Below are positions 23,113 through 34,507 of a stretch of 64,000 nucleotides of DNA, piece after piece. The position numbers and the translations under genes are program-made. This DNA is from Lobosporangium transversale (Eukaryota > Mortierellomycota > Mortierellomycetes > Mortierellales > Mortierellaceae): NCBI RefSeq assembly GCF_002105155.1, contig NW_019029029.1, positions 240,854 through 304,853 of the forward strand. Direction: 5' to 3'. Position 1 is the stretch's first letter. Each line of letters opens with the position of its first letter. The notes under the pieces are model-generated. The model saw only the letters and a program-made list of their open reading frames with translations, made no database searches and had not been told where the DNA came from.

Positions 23113-25771
23113 TGCATGTGTACTTTTCTCAACTTTAACAATTTCTTTCTCCAGATTCTTTCTTCCATGCTTTACAGGAACTACACTAGCGCTGCTGCCC
23201 CTAATTACCCAGGACTAGGTCAGCCTGATATGACCAAGGGTCCTCTCTACCGCTATGATACTGCCCTCCCAAAGCTCCCTGTCCCTACCCTGGAGGAGAC
23301 TTGCGCTCGCTACCTCAAATCGGTTCGCCCTCTTCTGAATGACAAGGAGTTTGCAGAGACATCTGCTGCCGTCGCAGAGTTCCAGAAGCCTGGCGGTGTC
23401 GGTGAGGAGCTTCAGAAGCGTTTGCTCGCCAAGGCCAATGATCCCAAGACTGTCAATTGGTTGGAGGACTGGTGGAATGATCTGGCCTACTTTGGATATC
23501 GTGACCCAGTGGTAGTCTATGTGTCCTACTTCTATGCTTACAAAGATGATCATCTTCGCAAGAAGCCCACACAACGTGCTGCAGCAATCATCCAAGCAGC
23601 CATGGATTTCCGTCGCCAGGTTGTGGATGAGACCCTTCCACCTGAGATGGCCAAGAAGAGCCCTCTCGATTCATCTACATACAAGTATATGTTCAATGCT
23701 TGCAGATATCCCGCCAAGCCCAGTGATTTCGAATTGGCATTTGATCCTTCCAAAAACAACCACGTCGCTGTTGTCCGTCACAACCAATTCTTTGTCTTTG
23801 ATCTGATCAAGGACGGCAAAGTCTTGAGCACCGCTGATATTGAAGCTCAATTGGATACCATTGTCAAGATGGCTGGTGACCGTAAGGACCCTGCTATTGG
23901 AGCCTTGACTTCTGATAACCGTGATATTTGGACTGAGGTAAGAAAAAAAAAAAAAAATCGCATTTGAATTATGGCAAGCTAGAAAAAACCAGGGTGTACG
24001 GGGGTGCTAACGGGTTGGAAGATCCGAAGATGATCGGTCGGACCGACAAACGGCTTTAATGGGCCGTAAGATCACATCGTCTTGATTACAAGGATGGATG
24101 AAAAGAAAAAAAAAAAAAAAAAAAAAAAGGAATATACATATGTACACTGCACTGTTTACTTTGTTGTGGATATATAAACAATATGCAACACAAACCGACA
24201 ATGGCACGCACACATCCGTCTCACATGGACGCATGGACGCATGTACGCTCAAACCGACAAATGTCGTAATGGTCTTCTACTATTCAGGGCAAACCGAGTG
24301 CTCTGATCTTGTTGGTTACTTTATTTGGATATTTTATTTTATTTTATTTTGTTTTATTTTCCAGTTCAGACTTATCGGTGAGAGTGTTGTTTGGCTGTGA
24401 CTATTCAAACTGTTCATTCTTTTGCTCCCCAATATTTTCTCTCTCTTCCCCCATCCTTTCTGTGCAGTATACCTTACGGTTCTCTATTCTTTGCTCTTTA
24501 CATGTGACAAAGCACAAGCTGTCCTGAATCTCCACGAAGCCCTCGCCAAGCTCTTTACACATCATGGATGCTATCGGACATTACTGTCTTGATCATTATC
24601 AGAATATCAACAAACATTGGCTTGCCCATCAACTTGACTAACAATTCTATGTTGTATCTTTTTGAATTCCCCTTTAATTCATTTCAAATAGGCCCGCAAG
24701 GCACTTATCAATGCCGGCTCACAGAACGAAGAGCTCCTTCGCAAGATTGAGTCCTCAGTCTTCCTCCTCTGTTTGGATGATTCCAGCCCTGTGACTCGTG
24801 ATGAGGTCTCACGTGCCTGCTGGCACGGAGATGGCCGTAACCGCTTCTTTGACAAGTCTCTCCAGTTCATTGTCTTTGAAAACGGCAAGGCTGGCTTCCT
24901 GGGCGAGCACTCTACCATGGACGGTACCCCAACCTGCCGTCTAAATGACTATGTCTGCACTACATTGGCTAAGAACAAGATTGATCATGGACCAGCCACT
25001 GTCTCATCCAACTTGGAGCCACCTCAGAAACTCAACTTTGCACTCAATACTGCTGTTCACAAGGCGATTGAGACCTCAGAAAAGAATTTCGATGAGTTGA
25101 TCGGCAAGCACGCTCTTTATGTCCAGAACTATGAGGGATATGGCAAGGGCTTGATCAAGAAGTTCAAATGCTCGCCCGATGCCTATGTTCAAATGATCAT
25201 CCAGCTTGCCTACTATAAGATGCATGGAATTTCTCGCCCTACATACGAGTCTGCTCAGGTTCGCAAGTTCCAACACGGCCGTACTGAGACCTGCCGTACT
25301 GTCAGCAGTGAATCCGTTGCCTGGGTCAAGGCTATGGTGGATTCTCAGGTCTCTGCTGCCGAGAAGACCGCTTTGTTCAAGAAAGCATTGGATTCCCATG
25401 TCAGCTACATGGCTAACGCTGTTGAGGGTAAGGGTGTTGACCGTCACTTGTTGGGTCTCCGCCTGTCACTCAAGTCTCACGAGACAAAGCCCACGATCTT
25501 CACTCAGGAGGTTTTCAGCCGATCCAGCCACTGGAACTTGTCAACTTCACAGCTGTCGGGAGAACACTTTGATGGATATGGATGGGGAGAAGTTGTCCCT
25601 GATGGTTACGGAGTTGCTTACATGGTCAATGAAAACAACTTGAGCTTTAACGTTGCATCGCTCAAAGAGATGCGTCCTGAGCATTTGCATCATTACTTGA
25701 AGGAGGCTGCCACAGAAATGAGACAGCTCTTTGAACAGACTTTGCTTGAGGCACCCAAGTCAAAGTTGTAA
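22969..25771 (+). CDS. CAT2: Carnitine O-acetyltransferase, mitochondrial and peroxisomal
   Basis: Three exons (22969-23052, 23155-23937, 24692-25771; all introns phase 0) give 648 residues. The choline/carnitine acyltransferase signatures are present: YPGLGQPDM and LPKLPVPTLEETCARYL near the N-terminus, GEHSTMDG with the catalytic His, RPTYESAQVRKFQHGRTETC, and STSQLSGEHFDGYGWGEVVP. It transfers acetyl groups between CoA and carnitine to move acetyl units between organelles. Exon 1 is an Arg/Ser-rich amphipathic presequence (MSLRALSTISRPFLLNSFKN) and the C-terminus is SKL, a peroxisomal PTS1. A second in-frame Met (MLYRNYTSAA) opens exon 2. Intron 2 is unusually long for this window (754 bp). 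Confidence 0.93.
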
Positions 25772-26653
25772 AAAAAGAAAAAAAAAAAAAAAAAAAAAAA
25801 AAAAACAACCATAACCCATCATCTATCATTTTCTTTCTTTTCTTCAATGTACATGAATAAATTTAAATAGAAATTAAATAAAAAAAATAAAAAATAAAAA
25901 AAAAGACTCTCACTTCCTTTCTTTGCACATTAAAAAAGAGCTTTGTACGATAGAGTGCAGGCAAGGGATAGAAATAAATACTGCACCATGTTACCATGTT
26001 CATTTAGCATAAATTTTCTATTAACCACTATTCCAGTCGGCTTCGCCCACACATATTCAAACCAAGAAAATAGTGGCGCCCCATTCCAGATCTGCCCTAA
26101 GCAAGTAAAATGTAGGATTGCTTTAAAACAGCTTAACAGTTTGCTCAGTACAACACAGGATGACATGGGTAGCTATGATAGCCAGGAGTGGACAGGAAAA
26201 AAAACACGCATGGACTCTTAGATACAGAACACATGGGACGCATTGTGGGCACATTGAGCGCATTAGCACAAAGACACGAACAAATCAAAGCGTGAAGAAG
26301 CGAGTGCGAGTGGTGAGGGGCACGTGCAAAAAGCACAAGCACATAGGCAACATCCATGAAACCTGTGGAAGAGAGAAAGGACAAGAAGGCGCGGCGGACG
26401 ACAAAGAAGACTTTCCATCATCTCACATCATCTCACATCATCTCATCTCTTGTCCATCATTCAACTTTTGCCTTCACTTTCACTTGTTTACATCTACTAC
26501 TTTTCAACCTACCTCTTATTCTTATCCTCCTATCTTCATCTCTAAACCTCGCCTCTTAATAAACCACTACTTCTAATTCGTCACTCCTTTTTACAACAAA
26601 GTTTACATATTTCTTTTATTTTCAGTCCCCAGACGTTTGCACACTTAAATATA
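25772..26653. other. Intergenic region, MAF1 promoter
   Basis: Begins with a 29-base A run just after the acetyltransferase stop and a tandem ACATCATCTC repeat at about 26420-26450. No supported gene. Confidence 0.5.
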
Positions 26654-27380
26654 ATGAAGTTCCTCGAGTATGCTGGCATAGATGCCATTAACAACGCGCT
26701 AGTCTTTGAGACACCTGAATGCAAAGTGTACGGTCGTATTGAACCGTATTCCTGTAAGCAAAAAAAGATTGTTTCGCTTATGAAGGAAAAAACAAAACTC
26801 CCAGACCCGCTTGTTTCCTTGACATGAAAAAGCACTGGCAATTACAAATATATGAAATAGAACTGGGGACCAGCATTATATAGTAGAGATCTTTTTCTTT
26901 TTAGGCTAAAATAGGCATTAGTATTACCAGAAGGAGGAGCGAGAAAGGATGTCGTCCTTTTTTTCACATTAATGCAAGCTTTCTAACCCTGAGAAACTTC
27001 ACTCCCTTATATGCTCCTCAATTATTTTATTTTTTACAGGTAAAGCGGCTGGAGCCGACAAGAAACTTTACAAACAAATTGAGATCAAGTATGATCCTTC
27101 CAATAGCCCGCCAGATGAGGATGGCTCTGGATCGAGCTTCCGCAATGTCATCTCACCTTTTGGGCCATTGGACCAGCCTGCTTCAAGACGGACTCTCTTT
27201 TACCTTATTGGAACCTTGAATGCCTCATTTCCAGACTATGACTTTTCGTAAGTGTTGATCAATTGGATCATCCTTTTTTTTTTAATGATTTTCTAGACAC
27301 ATAAAACTACGGATTTTCTTGGCTCCTTTTTTTATTTTGGCACCTATTTGTTTGTTTGTCTATCTGCATACAGCCTTCTT

Positions 27381-27414
<34 letters not shown>

Positions 27415-28495
27415 CGTCGTTTTAACACACCTGCCGGTCTTTGGAAAGGGAGCCAGTCGTGTGACTGCCTTATTTTGCGGGCAAAGCATGATATCATTTT
27501 CTGGGGTATTTTACAATGGAATGGATCGGGAACTGAACCTTACTTGATTGCATGGACCACAACAAACTCTCCGTCTCTTCTTCTATACGCCTAAAATAGT
27601 TCAATATTCTAATTTTTCTTCCCTGTTTATAGCGATGCTAAGCCCGAACAATTCCGCAAAGAACCATCGGTATCAATGGTAGTCAACTCTGTCAATGCGA
27701 CGCTCTTGAACCATGGAAACGACCGTGCAGTCAAAGAGCTCCGGATTTGGGACTCTATTGACAATCTTATTGACTTGGAGGACTCGGACGTCTATAGCTA
27801 TAATCCCGAGAGTGACTCGGACCCGAACGACGAGGAAGGTGGCGGGACTTTGTAAGTTGACCCCTTTTTATTATTAATTTATTAATTAGTATTAGTATTA
27901 TTTTCATTTTATTTTTGTTTATTTTGTTTATACTACACTTGTTTTGCTCTACATGGATGCATGGGAGAATTAAAAAAGATGTCATGTATTGAACAAATAG
28001 CCATCAAAAGGCACTCTGTACCATACTTTTTTTTAACCTGAACTTCTCGCTGCGTTACCGTACTAGGTGGTCATTCAACTACTTTTTCTTTAATCGAAAA
28101 TTAAAACGCATCATTTACATGACTATGAGAGGAGTCAGGTATTGAAAACTTGGACTTTGAGGATAATTGAGGCCATGATTCGGAGCCTTGACACTTGTAT
28201 GTAGAATATACCCTTGGCAGCACCTAACATTCTTTTGTTTATCGTTACCCCAATTGTAAACTAGTTATGGAGCACCGTCTGAGGGCGATGATGATGATTT
28301 CTCTGATATGAGTGATGATGGCATGGGGTTTGGACATCGACGGAGAGGGTAAGTCTTCGTTTTATTACCTTGTTCTTCTTTCGAACAACTACAATAGGAC
28401 CTTAATTGATCTCATTATTTCATTTTCATTACTGGTATTTTTCTACTAGGTTACGATATGATGACTACGTTGCTGGAGAGATGGACATGCTGTAA
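26654..28495 (+). CDS. MAF1: Maf1, repressor of RNA polymerase III
   Basis: Six exons (26654-26753, 27040-27247, 27633-27851, 28067-28138, 28265-28348, 28450-28495) join into 242 residues with every phase closing. The family blocks are clear: [16 protein letters not shown] and [15 protein letters not shown] at the N-terminus, [20 protein letters not shown] in the middle, then [28 protein letters not shown] and [15 protein letters not shown]. The C-terminal tail is acidic ([12 protein letters not shown]). Maf1 binds Pol III and TFIIIB and shuts down tRNA and 5S transcription under nutrient stress. The linker between the A and B boxes is short, as in the compact forms. A tRNA-Arg gene lies 1.5 kb downstream, probably by coincidence. 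Confidence 0.95.
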
Positions 28496-28839
28496 ACGCA
28501 GCGTTCGTCTTCTTAAGGCTGCTCAGCGCTCAACAGAGTATTCGATACTACGTTATGATCTTGACAGATGTGCCGCGGTTCAGGGTTTGGTTTCTGATCT
28601 TAATGCCTTTTTTTTTTTACTGGCAAGATTCGTCCTGATGTGAAATGGCCGCTCTCTCTTTGTCTTGTTTGTTGCATGTTCAGAGAAAGAGGGGACAAGA
28701 AACACAGGTGTAGTCATTATTATCCAAATCGCGTTTTTTTTTTTTTTTTTTTTCCTTGTACCATTCTTATTTTACTATACTTCATGATATATTTACTTTC
28801 AAGCAGCTTTGTGTTACGCCTGCTCAGGATCGTCCAAAT

Positions 28840-29082
28840 ATTTTCTTTTTCCTTTTCTCTCTTTCTCTTTCTTTTTCTCTTTCTCTGTGCCTCTCTTTTT
28901 CTTTTTTTTCTTTTTTTTTTCTTTCCACTGAAATAATAAATCCTCAATCCTCTTACTCTTTACTTCTTTCTTCCTTTTTTTTTTTTTTTTCTTTCTTTTC
29001 TTTTTTTTTTTTTTTTTTTTCTACCAACTGTCGCCAATACATATCAATTGGGTACAGAAATCGATTCAATAAGAAGAAGAAG

Positions 29083-29119
<37 letters not shown>

Positions 29120-29145
29120 GAATAAGAAAAAAAAAAAAAAAAGAA
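28840..29145. repeat. Paired polypyrimidine and polypurine tracts
   Basis: About 180 bases of almost pure C/T (28840-29022, including several T runs) are followed 50 bases later by about 75 bases of almost pure A/G (29069-29146). The two halves are broadly complementary, so the DNA could fold into a large hairpin or triplex. No gene is seen between MAF1 and the tRNA; the rest of 28496-29700 is A/G-rich intergenic DNA. Confidence 0.7.
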
Positions 29146-29736
29146 GTGGAGGTGGTTTGTTTGTCGCCAAAGAAGTAACTTTGGGCACAAACGTGAACTA
29201 TTGTTGTCGCCAAGTAGCATATTATATTCTTGGGTACAGCTTAGATGGGATTTTCTTTGATACTTGCTAGTCGCTGAACGAACTTGGTTCAGGTACTGAA
29301 GTAGCGGAATCTTTTAAGAGGGAAAGAAGAAGAAAGGAAGAAAAGGGAAAAAAAAGCATGAGAACAGTTAGAAAGAGAAGGTATGAAAGTATGAAAAAGA
29401 AAGAAGACAAAGACAAAGGCAAGGGAAGCAAAGGTGAGAGAAAGCAGTTTTTTTTTTTTTTTTGAAAAATGCTAGCACTAAGAGAGGGGTGAATGAAGCT
29501 CTAACTTTTAACAAATAAAGGAAAGGAGGAGAAAGAGTGAGAGATAGAGAGAACAAAGACCGCGTGTAATTCTAGGCATGAAGAAGAGCTTATTGGCGAT
29601 AGAAATCCCCAATCCACCCAACAGGAAAGATTGTAATTAGTAACGATGAACCAAATGGGTAATGGGGCAGAGCCTTGGAGCCTGCTCGGGCCTCTCCCTG
29701 TAATGTTTATTACGAACAGCTTCTGCTGCACACTGC

Positions 29737-29803
29737 TTTTTTTTTTTTTTTTTTTTTGTTTTGATAACAAGGACCTACGAGAGCATGTAGGATTTATTTA
29801 GAT
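29737..29803 (-). mobile_element. Tiny poly(A)-tailed retroposed fragment, copy 1
   Basis: A 67-bp insertion, read on the minus strand as a 46-base body containing AATAAATCCT, CTCGTAGGTCC and GTTATCAAAAC and then 21 A. It is flanked by a perfect 19-bp direct repeat, AGCTTCTGCTGCACACTGC, at 29718-29736 and 29804-29822. Long target duplication plus poly(A) tail is the mark of LINE-type target-primed reverse transcription. The same body occurs at 40597-40662. Confidence 0.8.
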
Positions 29804-30025
29804 AGCTTCTGCTGCACACTGCATCCAACTTTTCGGGCAGAAAGAAACGTCTTGGTAACCTACCACTACCATCCATCAACCATCATACTTACTTGTGAAA
29901 ATACGGTGCTACTTCACGTGATTTATAGAGCATGTGACACGTAATTAGCTTCAATAATATATTGGTTGCTGTATAGTAAAGATTTAACCAATCACAGGTC
30001 GCCCCTCAAAAGGCAGCCAGAGTCT

Positions 30026-30097
30026 GGGCTTGTAGGATAATGGATAGTCCCCTAGACTTCGAATCTAGTAATCCGAGTTCGATCCTCGGCAAGCTCA
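30026..30097 (+). tRNA. tRNA-Arg (anticodon TCG)
   Basis: Full cloverleaf without intron: acceptor GGGCTTG with CAAGCTC (one G-U pair), anticodon stem CTAGA/TCTAG around loop CTTCGAA, so the anticodon is TCG at 30059-30061, T arm CCGAG-TTCGATC-CTCGG, and discriminator A at 30097. T-rich Pol III terminators follow at about 30108-30130. A retroposed fragment sits 220 bp upstream and a foldback element starts 113 bp downstream. Confidence 0.95.
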
Positions 30098-30210
30098 ATT
30101 GTAGCTTCTTTTACTTTTTTCTTTTTTTTCTTGCTATGAAAGTTGTCAGTGTTTCAACTCTTTCGATCCTTTTTTTTTCGTATCCAATTGGCGACCGAGG
30201 TGCCTAATAT

Positions 30211-30811
30211 TATTTGGCAGTCCATACTAAATATAGTGATTTTTGCCATTATTTGGTAGCCTATTTTTTGGGGACTAAGGAAAAATGCACCCCCCCGTCA
30301 GAATAAAATTCTGAGCCCCGGTTGAGAATTCCCTTGACCCCCCCGTCAACATTCATTTTTTCGGAATTCTTACCCCTGTCCCCCCGTCAGAATTCCGGTA
30401 CACCCCCCGTAAAGATTTTCAAAATGTAAATCTTTACCCCCCCGTCAACATTTTGAAGCTGTTTTTAAGAGAAGATTTTCTGTTCTTGGTTATACCTAGA
30501 TCTAACTAGCTATTTAGTTCGACACCATTGATCCTCTCTTACTTTGTATCTTGCCATCAAAGCATGACAGTAGATCAGTGGATCAGTTCCTTGATGAATG
30601 ATCTCTTCCTAGATTCGTATTCATCAGGTTCAGAACCCTCGGCAACTTAACATACACCACATGCATCCAACATAGTCTTAAAAGAAAAAGACAAAAAAAC
30701 ATTGCATTATTATTCAGCGTCAACGCTTGGCGATCCTAAACCATCTTTACAATTAATAGAGGTTAAGATTAAAATACTGTACTAGTTGTGTGGAAATCAT
30801 AGGATGTAGTA

Positions 30812-30842
<31 letters not shown>

Positions 30843-31054
30843 GAAAATCAGCTCCAGAATGTTGACGGGGGGGGTAAGAATTGCGCGGTTGACGGGGGGA
30901 TGAGAATTCCGGAAAGAGAAATGTTGACGGGGGGAATTCTCAACCGGGGGTCAAAATTTTATTCTGACGGGGGGGTGCATTTTTCCTTAATTCATTTTTT
31001 GGGGCTGCCACCTAACTTCATACACTTTGGGTGGTGGCAGCTGGGCTGCCAAAT
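30211..31054. mobile_element. Foldback DNA element with CCCCCCGTCA subterminal repeats
   Basis: The element runs from TATTTGGCAG at 30211 to CTGCCAAATA ending at 31054. Inside are long imperfect inverted arms: TAAGGAAAAATGCAC, a C7 run, GTCAGAATAAAATT and GGTTGAGAATTCCC on the left are repeated in reverse on the right (30888-30990). The motif CCCCCCGTCA (or a close variant) occurs about five times in each arm, in opposite orientation, at about 30290, 30337, 30379, 30402, 30435 and 30862, 30889, 30923, 30945, 30964. No transposase is encoded, so it would be non-autonomous. The superfamily is not certain; it shares its ends with the 31085-31694 element. I did not find a target duplication. Confidence 0.7.
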
Positions 31055-31084
31055 AATGAAGTTTTACAGAACTAATTTTGAAAT

Positions 31085-31694
31085 GGATTAATCTATTTGG
31101 CAGCCCATTGCCAAATATAGTCAGCTTTCAAGACTCTCTTTGGCAGCCTACCCAGCGTTATTTGGCCTCTAACTATTTTTTTTTTTTTTTTTTTTTTTTT
31201 CATTCCTAGGAACCGTATATGTATATAACGCTCATACTTCAAATTAATAAAGCTTCCGTCTTCTACGTCATAGTTATGTGTAGTGACATCGCCTTGTATC
31301 ATTTAGAAAACTAATGACTTTTTTTTTCAAGTAGGTCGCTCATACAGTTTTGGAGGTGCCATTTGGAGATCAATGCCTATGAGAGGTTTTCGTTCGGAGC
31401 AAACGCGTCTCACCTACTACCTAGACGTCTTCAATAAATCATTCCCTAACCGTGTACATTGAAGGCTGTTTTGTGAAGATGTCATCACCGCTGCCCTTAG
31501 TACCTCCGGCGGCATTAGCTGTGCAAGGCAATGTATCCACAGAACGCTGCTTGTTTTACCACTGATGTTATGACCCTGTTATCAAAAAAAAAAAAAAAAA
31601 AAAAAAAAGTACTGTATTTGGCAGCCCAGCTGCCACCCAAGAGTGCGAAGTTAAGTGGCAGCCCCCAGAAGTAGGCTGCCAAATAGATTAATCC
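31085..31694. mobile_element. Non-autonomous Mutator-like element with 9-bp target duplication
   Basis: Perfect 21-bp terminal inverted repeats begin GGATTAATCTATTTGGCAGC (31085-31105 and 31674-31694). A 9-bp direct repeat TTTTGAAAT flanks them at 31076-31084 and 31695-31703. A 9-bp duplication with G-starting repeats is typical of Mutator-like elements, but no MULE transposase is present here. A T run (about 31178-31200) and an A run (about 31583-31608) sit inside, and the right subterminal region repeats in reverse the sequence at 30993-31053. The left end begins like that of the 30211 element (TATTTGGCAG, then AAATATAGT). Confidence 0.75.
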
Positions 31695-31881
31695 TTTTGA
31701 AATGGTTGTCTAGATTGGTGACATATTATGCCTTGTTGCACCCATCACATCACTACAACTATTAGCGTTCGTTAAAAAGTGTAAAGCTCACTAGCGGCTC
31801 CAGCTGGAGCGAGCCCAATTAGGTTTGAAATGAATAACTTTTGCCTATAGCACTAAGGGTATCGACATGTCCATAAAAAAA

Positions 31882-32167
31882 CTCCCGTGCAATTAACTTT
31901 CATTTGCAGTGTAAATGAGGTGTAAACTAGGTGTACGGGCCCGTGCAAAATAACCATCCATTATTGATTTGGCTGGCTCCGAATTATGAATAATCCTAAA
32001 TGAGTTGGTGGCAATATTCAGCAACCGATTCAATACTCAAATCCCATTCAATGTGGCGCGCTTTTCCTGGGACGAATTCAATCAATATATTTTTAAGGAA
32101 AAAGATATTTGCACAACCCCGTATACACCTTATTTACACTGCAAATGAAAATTATTTGCACGGGAGG
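31882..32167. mobile_element. Short inverted-repeat element (MITE-like)
   Basis: The two arms (31882-31953 and about 32105-32167) are inverted copies sharing CTCCCGTGCAA, TTTCATTTGCAGTGTAAAT and GGTGTA.ACGGG.. GTGCAAA with scattered differences. There is no coding capacity in the 286 bp. AT-rich flanks make the target duplication unclear. A third, single arm of the same type lies at about 33353-33390. Confidence 0.7.
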
Positions 32168-34474
32168 CTTTTTTTTATTTGTAGGGGGTCTTTATTTCAG
32201 TCTTAAATACCACTACCAAGGACCCTTCCACGACACAAGCTCGATACCCAAGCATCAAATATTGACCAGAATATTTATCTTATCAAGATCGTACGTAGCC
32301 CAGAATAGATGTTGATATTCTTTATGGGATTCTGGGACTAAATAAAGAATTACAAATGATTTATCTATAATTGAAATATACTATGTCGCTTTACTTTGCA
32401 CTTTTGTTGGTCGTATTGTTATAGGTTGTGGATGGTTCACCAATGCTTTCTTTCATTAAGCGCGTGCATGTTTCCGTACGCTATTAAGCACATAACGATG
32501 AGCTCAGTAATTAGGGACCTCTAATGTGTAGTTTGTTTCGGTAGATATATAAACGATCATACTCATTGCTACGATGCATAACGTGTCGTGTTACTACTTT
32601 CTTTCTTTTCTCTTTCTTCTATGTCCTTATCTCTGTCCTTCTTTATTAAGAGCTCAAGTGCCCTCGGTACTAAATTTTGTTTACCAAATTCACCAAAATA
32701 CGATGGATAGACCTCAGTTTATTTTGTGGAATGTCTATCCTCTCACCCGTTTGTATCTCAAGAGATTACTTATCTTTTGATAGTTGTTGACAGTTTGCAC
32801 TCAAAACCGATCGTGCCACAATTACCTATATCCCTATATTTAAATCTTTCGGGTGGCTGTAGAGCGGAATAGAGCGTGAAAAATATTTTGTAGATAGATA
32901 GTAAGCGGTAGAAAAGTAAGTGAGAATAAGATATGGGCCCACGCACTACATCCATAGAGTATTTATTCATTTTCTGGTAGAGGGACTTGTACCAGGTAAC
33001 TACGTATCTATCTGTAGGATGACATAGGTTTGTTCTAAAAACTTCATATCAAAGATTTATCGCGTCTATGTGTGGCGCGTTATTGCCACTAATTTCTACT
33101 GCTAATCTTTTTAGCGCATTAGTGTTTTTTACCCTGATTTTTTTCTATCATAATATTGCATACTGTGGAATATGCAACAGAGCGCGACGAGTATCACAGC
33201 TCCCACGGCGCTGCAACTCCCAACAGTAATAATTCCAGACTCCCCTCTACTCTCTACCCTAGACTGACCTTCGCTTATTTCCTTCGAAATAAAAAGCTAG
33301 AATTATGTAGTCTGTAGGATACACGTTGCTGCTTGTAGATGAAATAAAGACCCTGTGCAAATAAGGTGTGTACGGGGCAGTGCAAATAGCTTCCATCCTA
33401 TTTTTAATTAGCCAAAGGCTGGCGAAGTAGTATGGTACCCGTGAACGAGACATTCTTTTTTTTTTTTTTTTTTTTTTTTTTTGCCAGCCTGGGCATTGCG
33501 AGCCTGGGCGTTGAAACAGTGAAGGATGTAACGGTATCCCTTAGATTATGAATGTCAGTTTTATTACATTCTTGATGATAGCCTTAAACTTACAATAGCG
33601 TCGTTGCTTGCATGGTTAATACTTAAATACCCCACATGCACGAACGCTGATTATCTAATTATCTTAATTTATCAGACCCCGCCTGTAATGCAAAGATTTT
33701 ACTTAGCGAGCACAATTTGATCATGTCCTCAAGACATTCATATTTGGGTACAAAAGGAATCTTTAAAAAGGAAAGTCATTTCTTTGCTCTGGTAAATCAG
33801 ACCTATACTCCATTCTTCAACCCTTTAGTACTTCAATTCTATCTGTTTGAAACTTTCTACCCGCATTGTTCGCAAGACGGTTTCGCTCTGCTGCACAAGG
33901 CCATAACCGTATCTGGATGGTCCCCTGTTGATCAATGCTTAACTCCTTCCAGGTACACAGCAAGTAACCACTGCCTCCACTGTCTCTACTGCCGTTGCTG
34001 CTCCTATCGTGGGTGTTCGTGCGGCTACTCTCTCTGCCGATACCCCGAACAACGATGCAGCTGTACCAATGGTCTCATTTTTTTATATCATAGAGCCCAA
34101 TGTCATCGAGATTATAGATGGTCGAGCCGGTATACAATATAGCTATATCCTTCTGGACATCTGCGCCACGCCTTGGGCGCCCAGTCCCAATATAAAGCAA
34201 AAACATCCACATACATCTTCTTGCGAATCACTCACCGAAATCGAGGCACCTCATGAACCTTCAACGTTATCACTCCAGACACTGTCATGACTAAAATCTT
34301 TCTGAATCTCTAAATTCATACAAAATATAATTCTGTGTCGTATCTTTGAATATGTAAGGTGTGAACACAGCATTGCATGCACTTCTTTAATATGACGAAT
34401 TTACCCGAGTAGCCTGATAGACGGGAGGGTAATTTTTAAAATCCATTCAATGAGTATCAAAACATGTCCTCAGA

Positions 34475-34507
<33 letters not shown>

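Noticed and set aside
25076-25643. Open frames on both strands within carnitine acetyltransferase exon 3
   Set aside because: Shadows of the real frame, which carries the acyltransferase motifs.
28458-28643. 61-codon frame overlapping the last MAF1 exon
   Set aside because: Shifted frame of MAF1 exon 6 continuing into the 3' region.
30290-30450. Spaced CCCCCCGTCA copies considered as a CRISPR-like array
   Set aside because: Spacing is irregular, copies are too short, arms are inverted and the host is a eukaryote; a transposon explains it.
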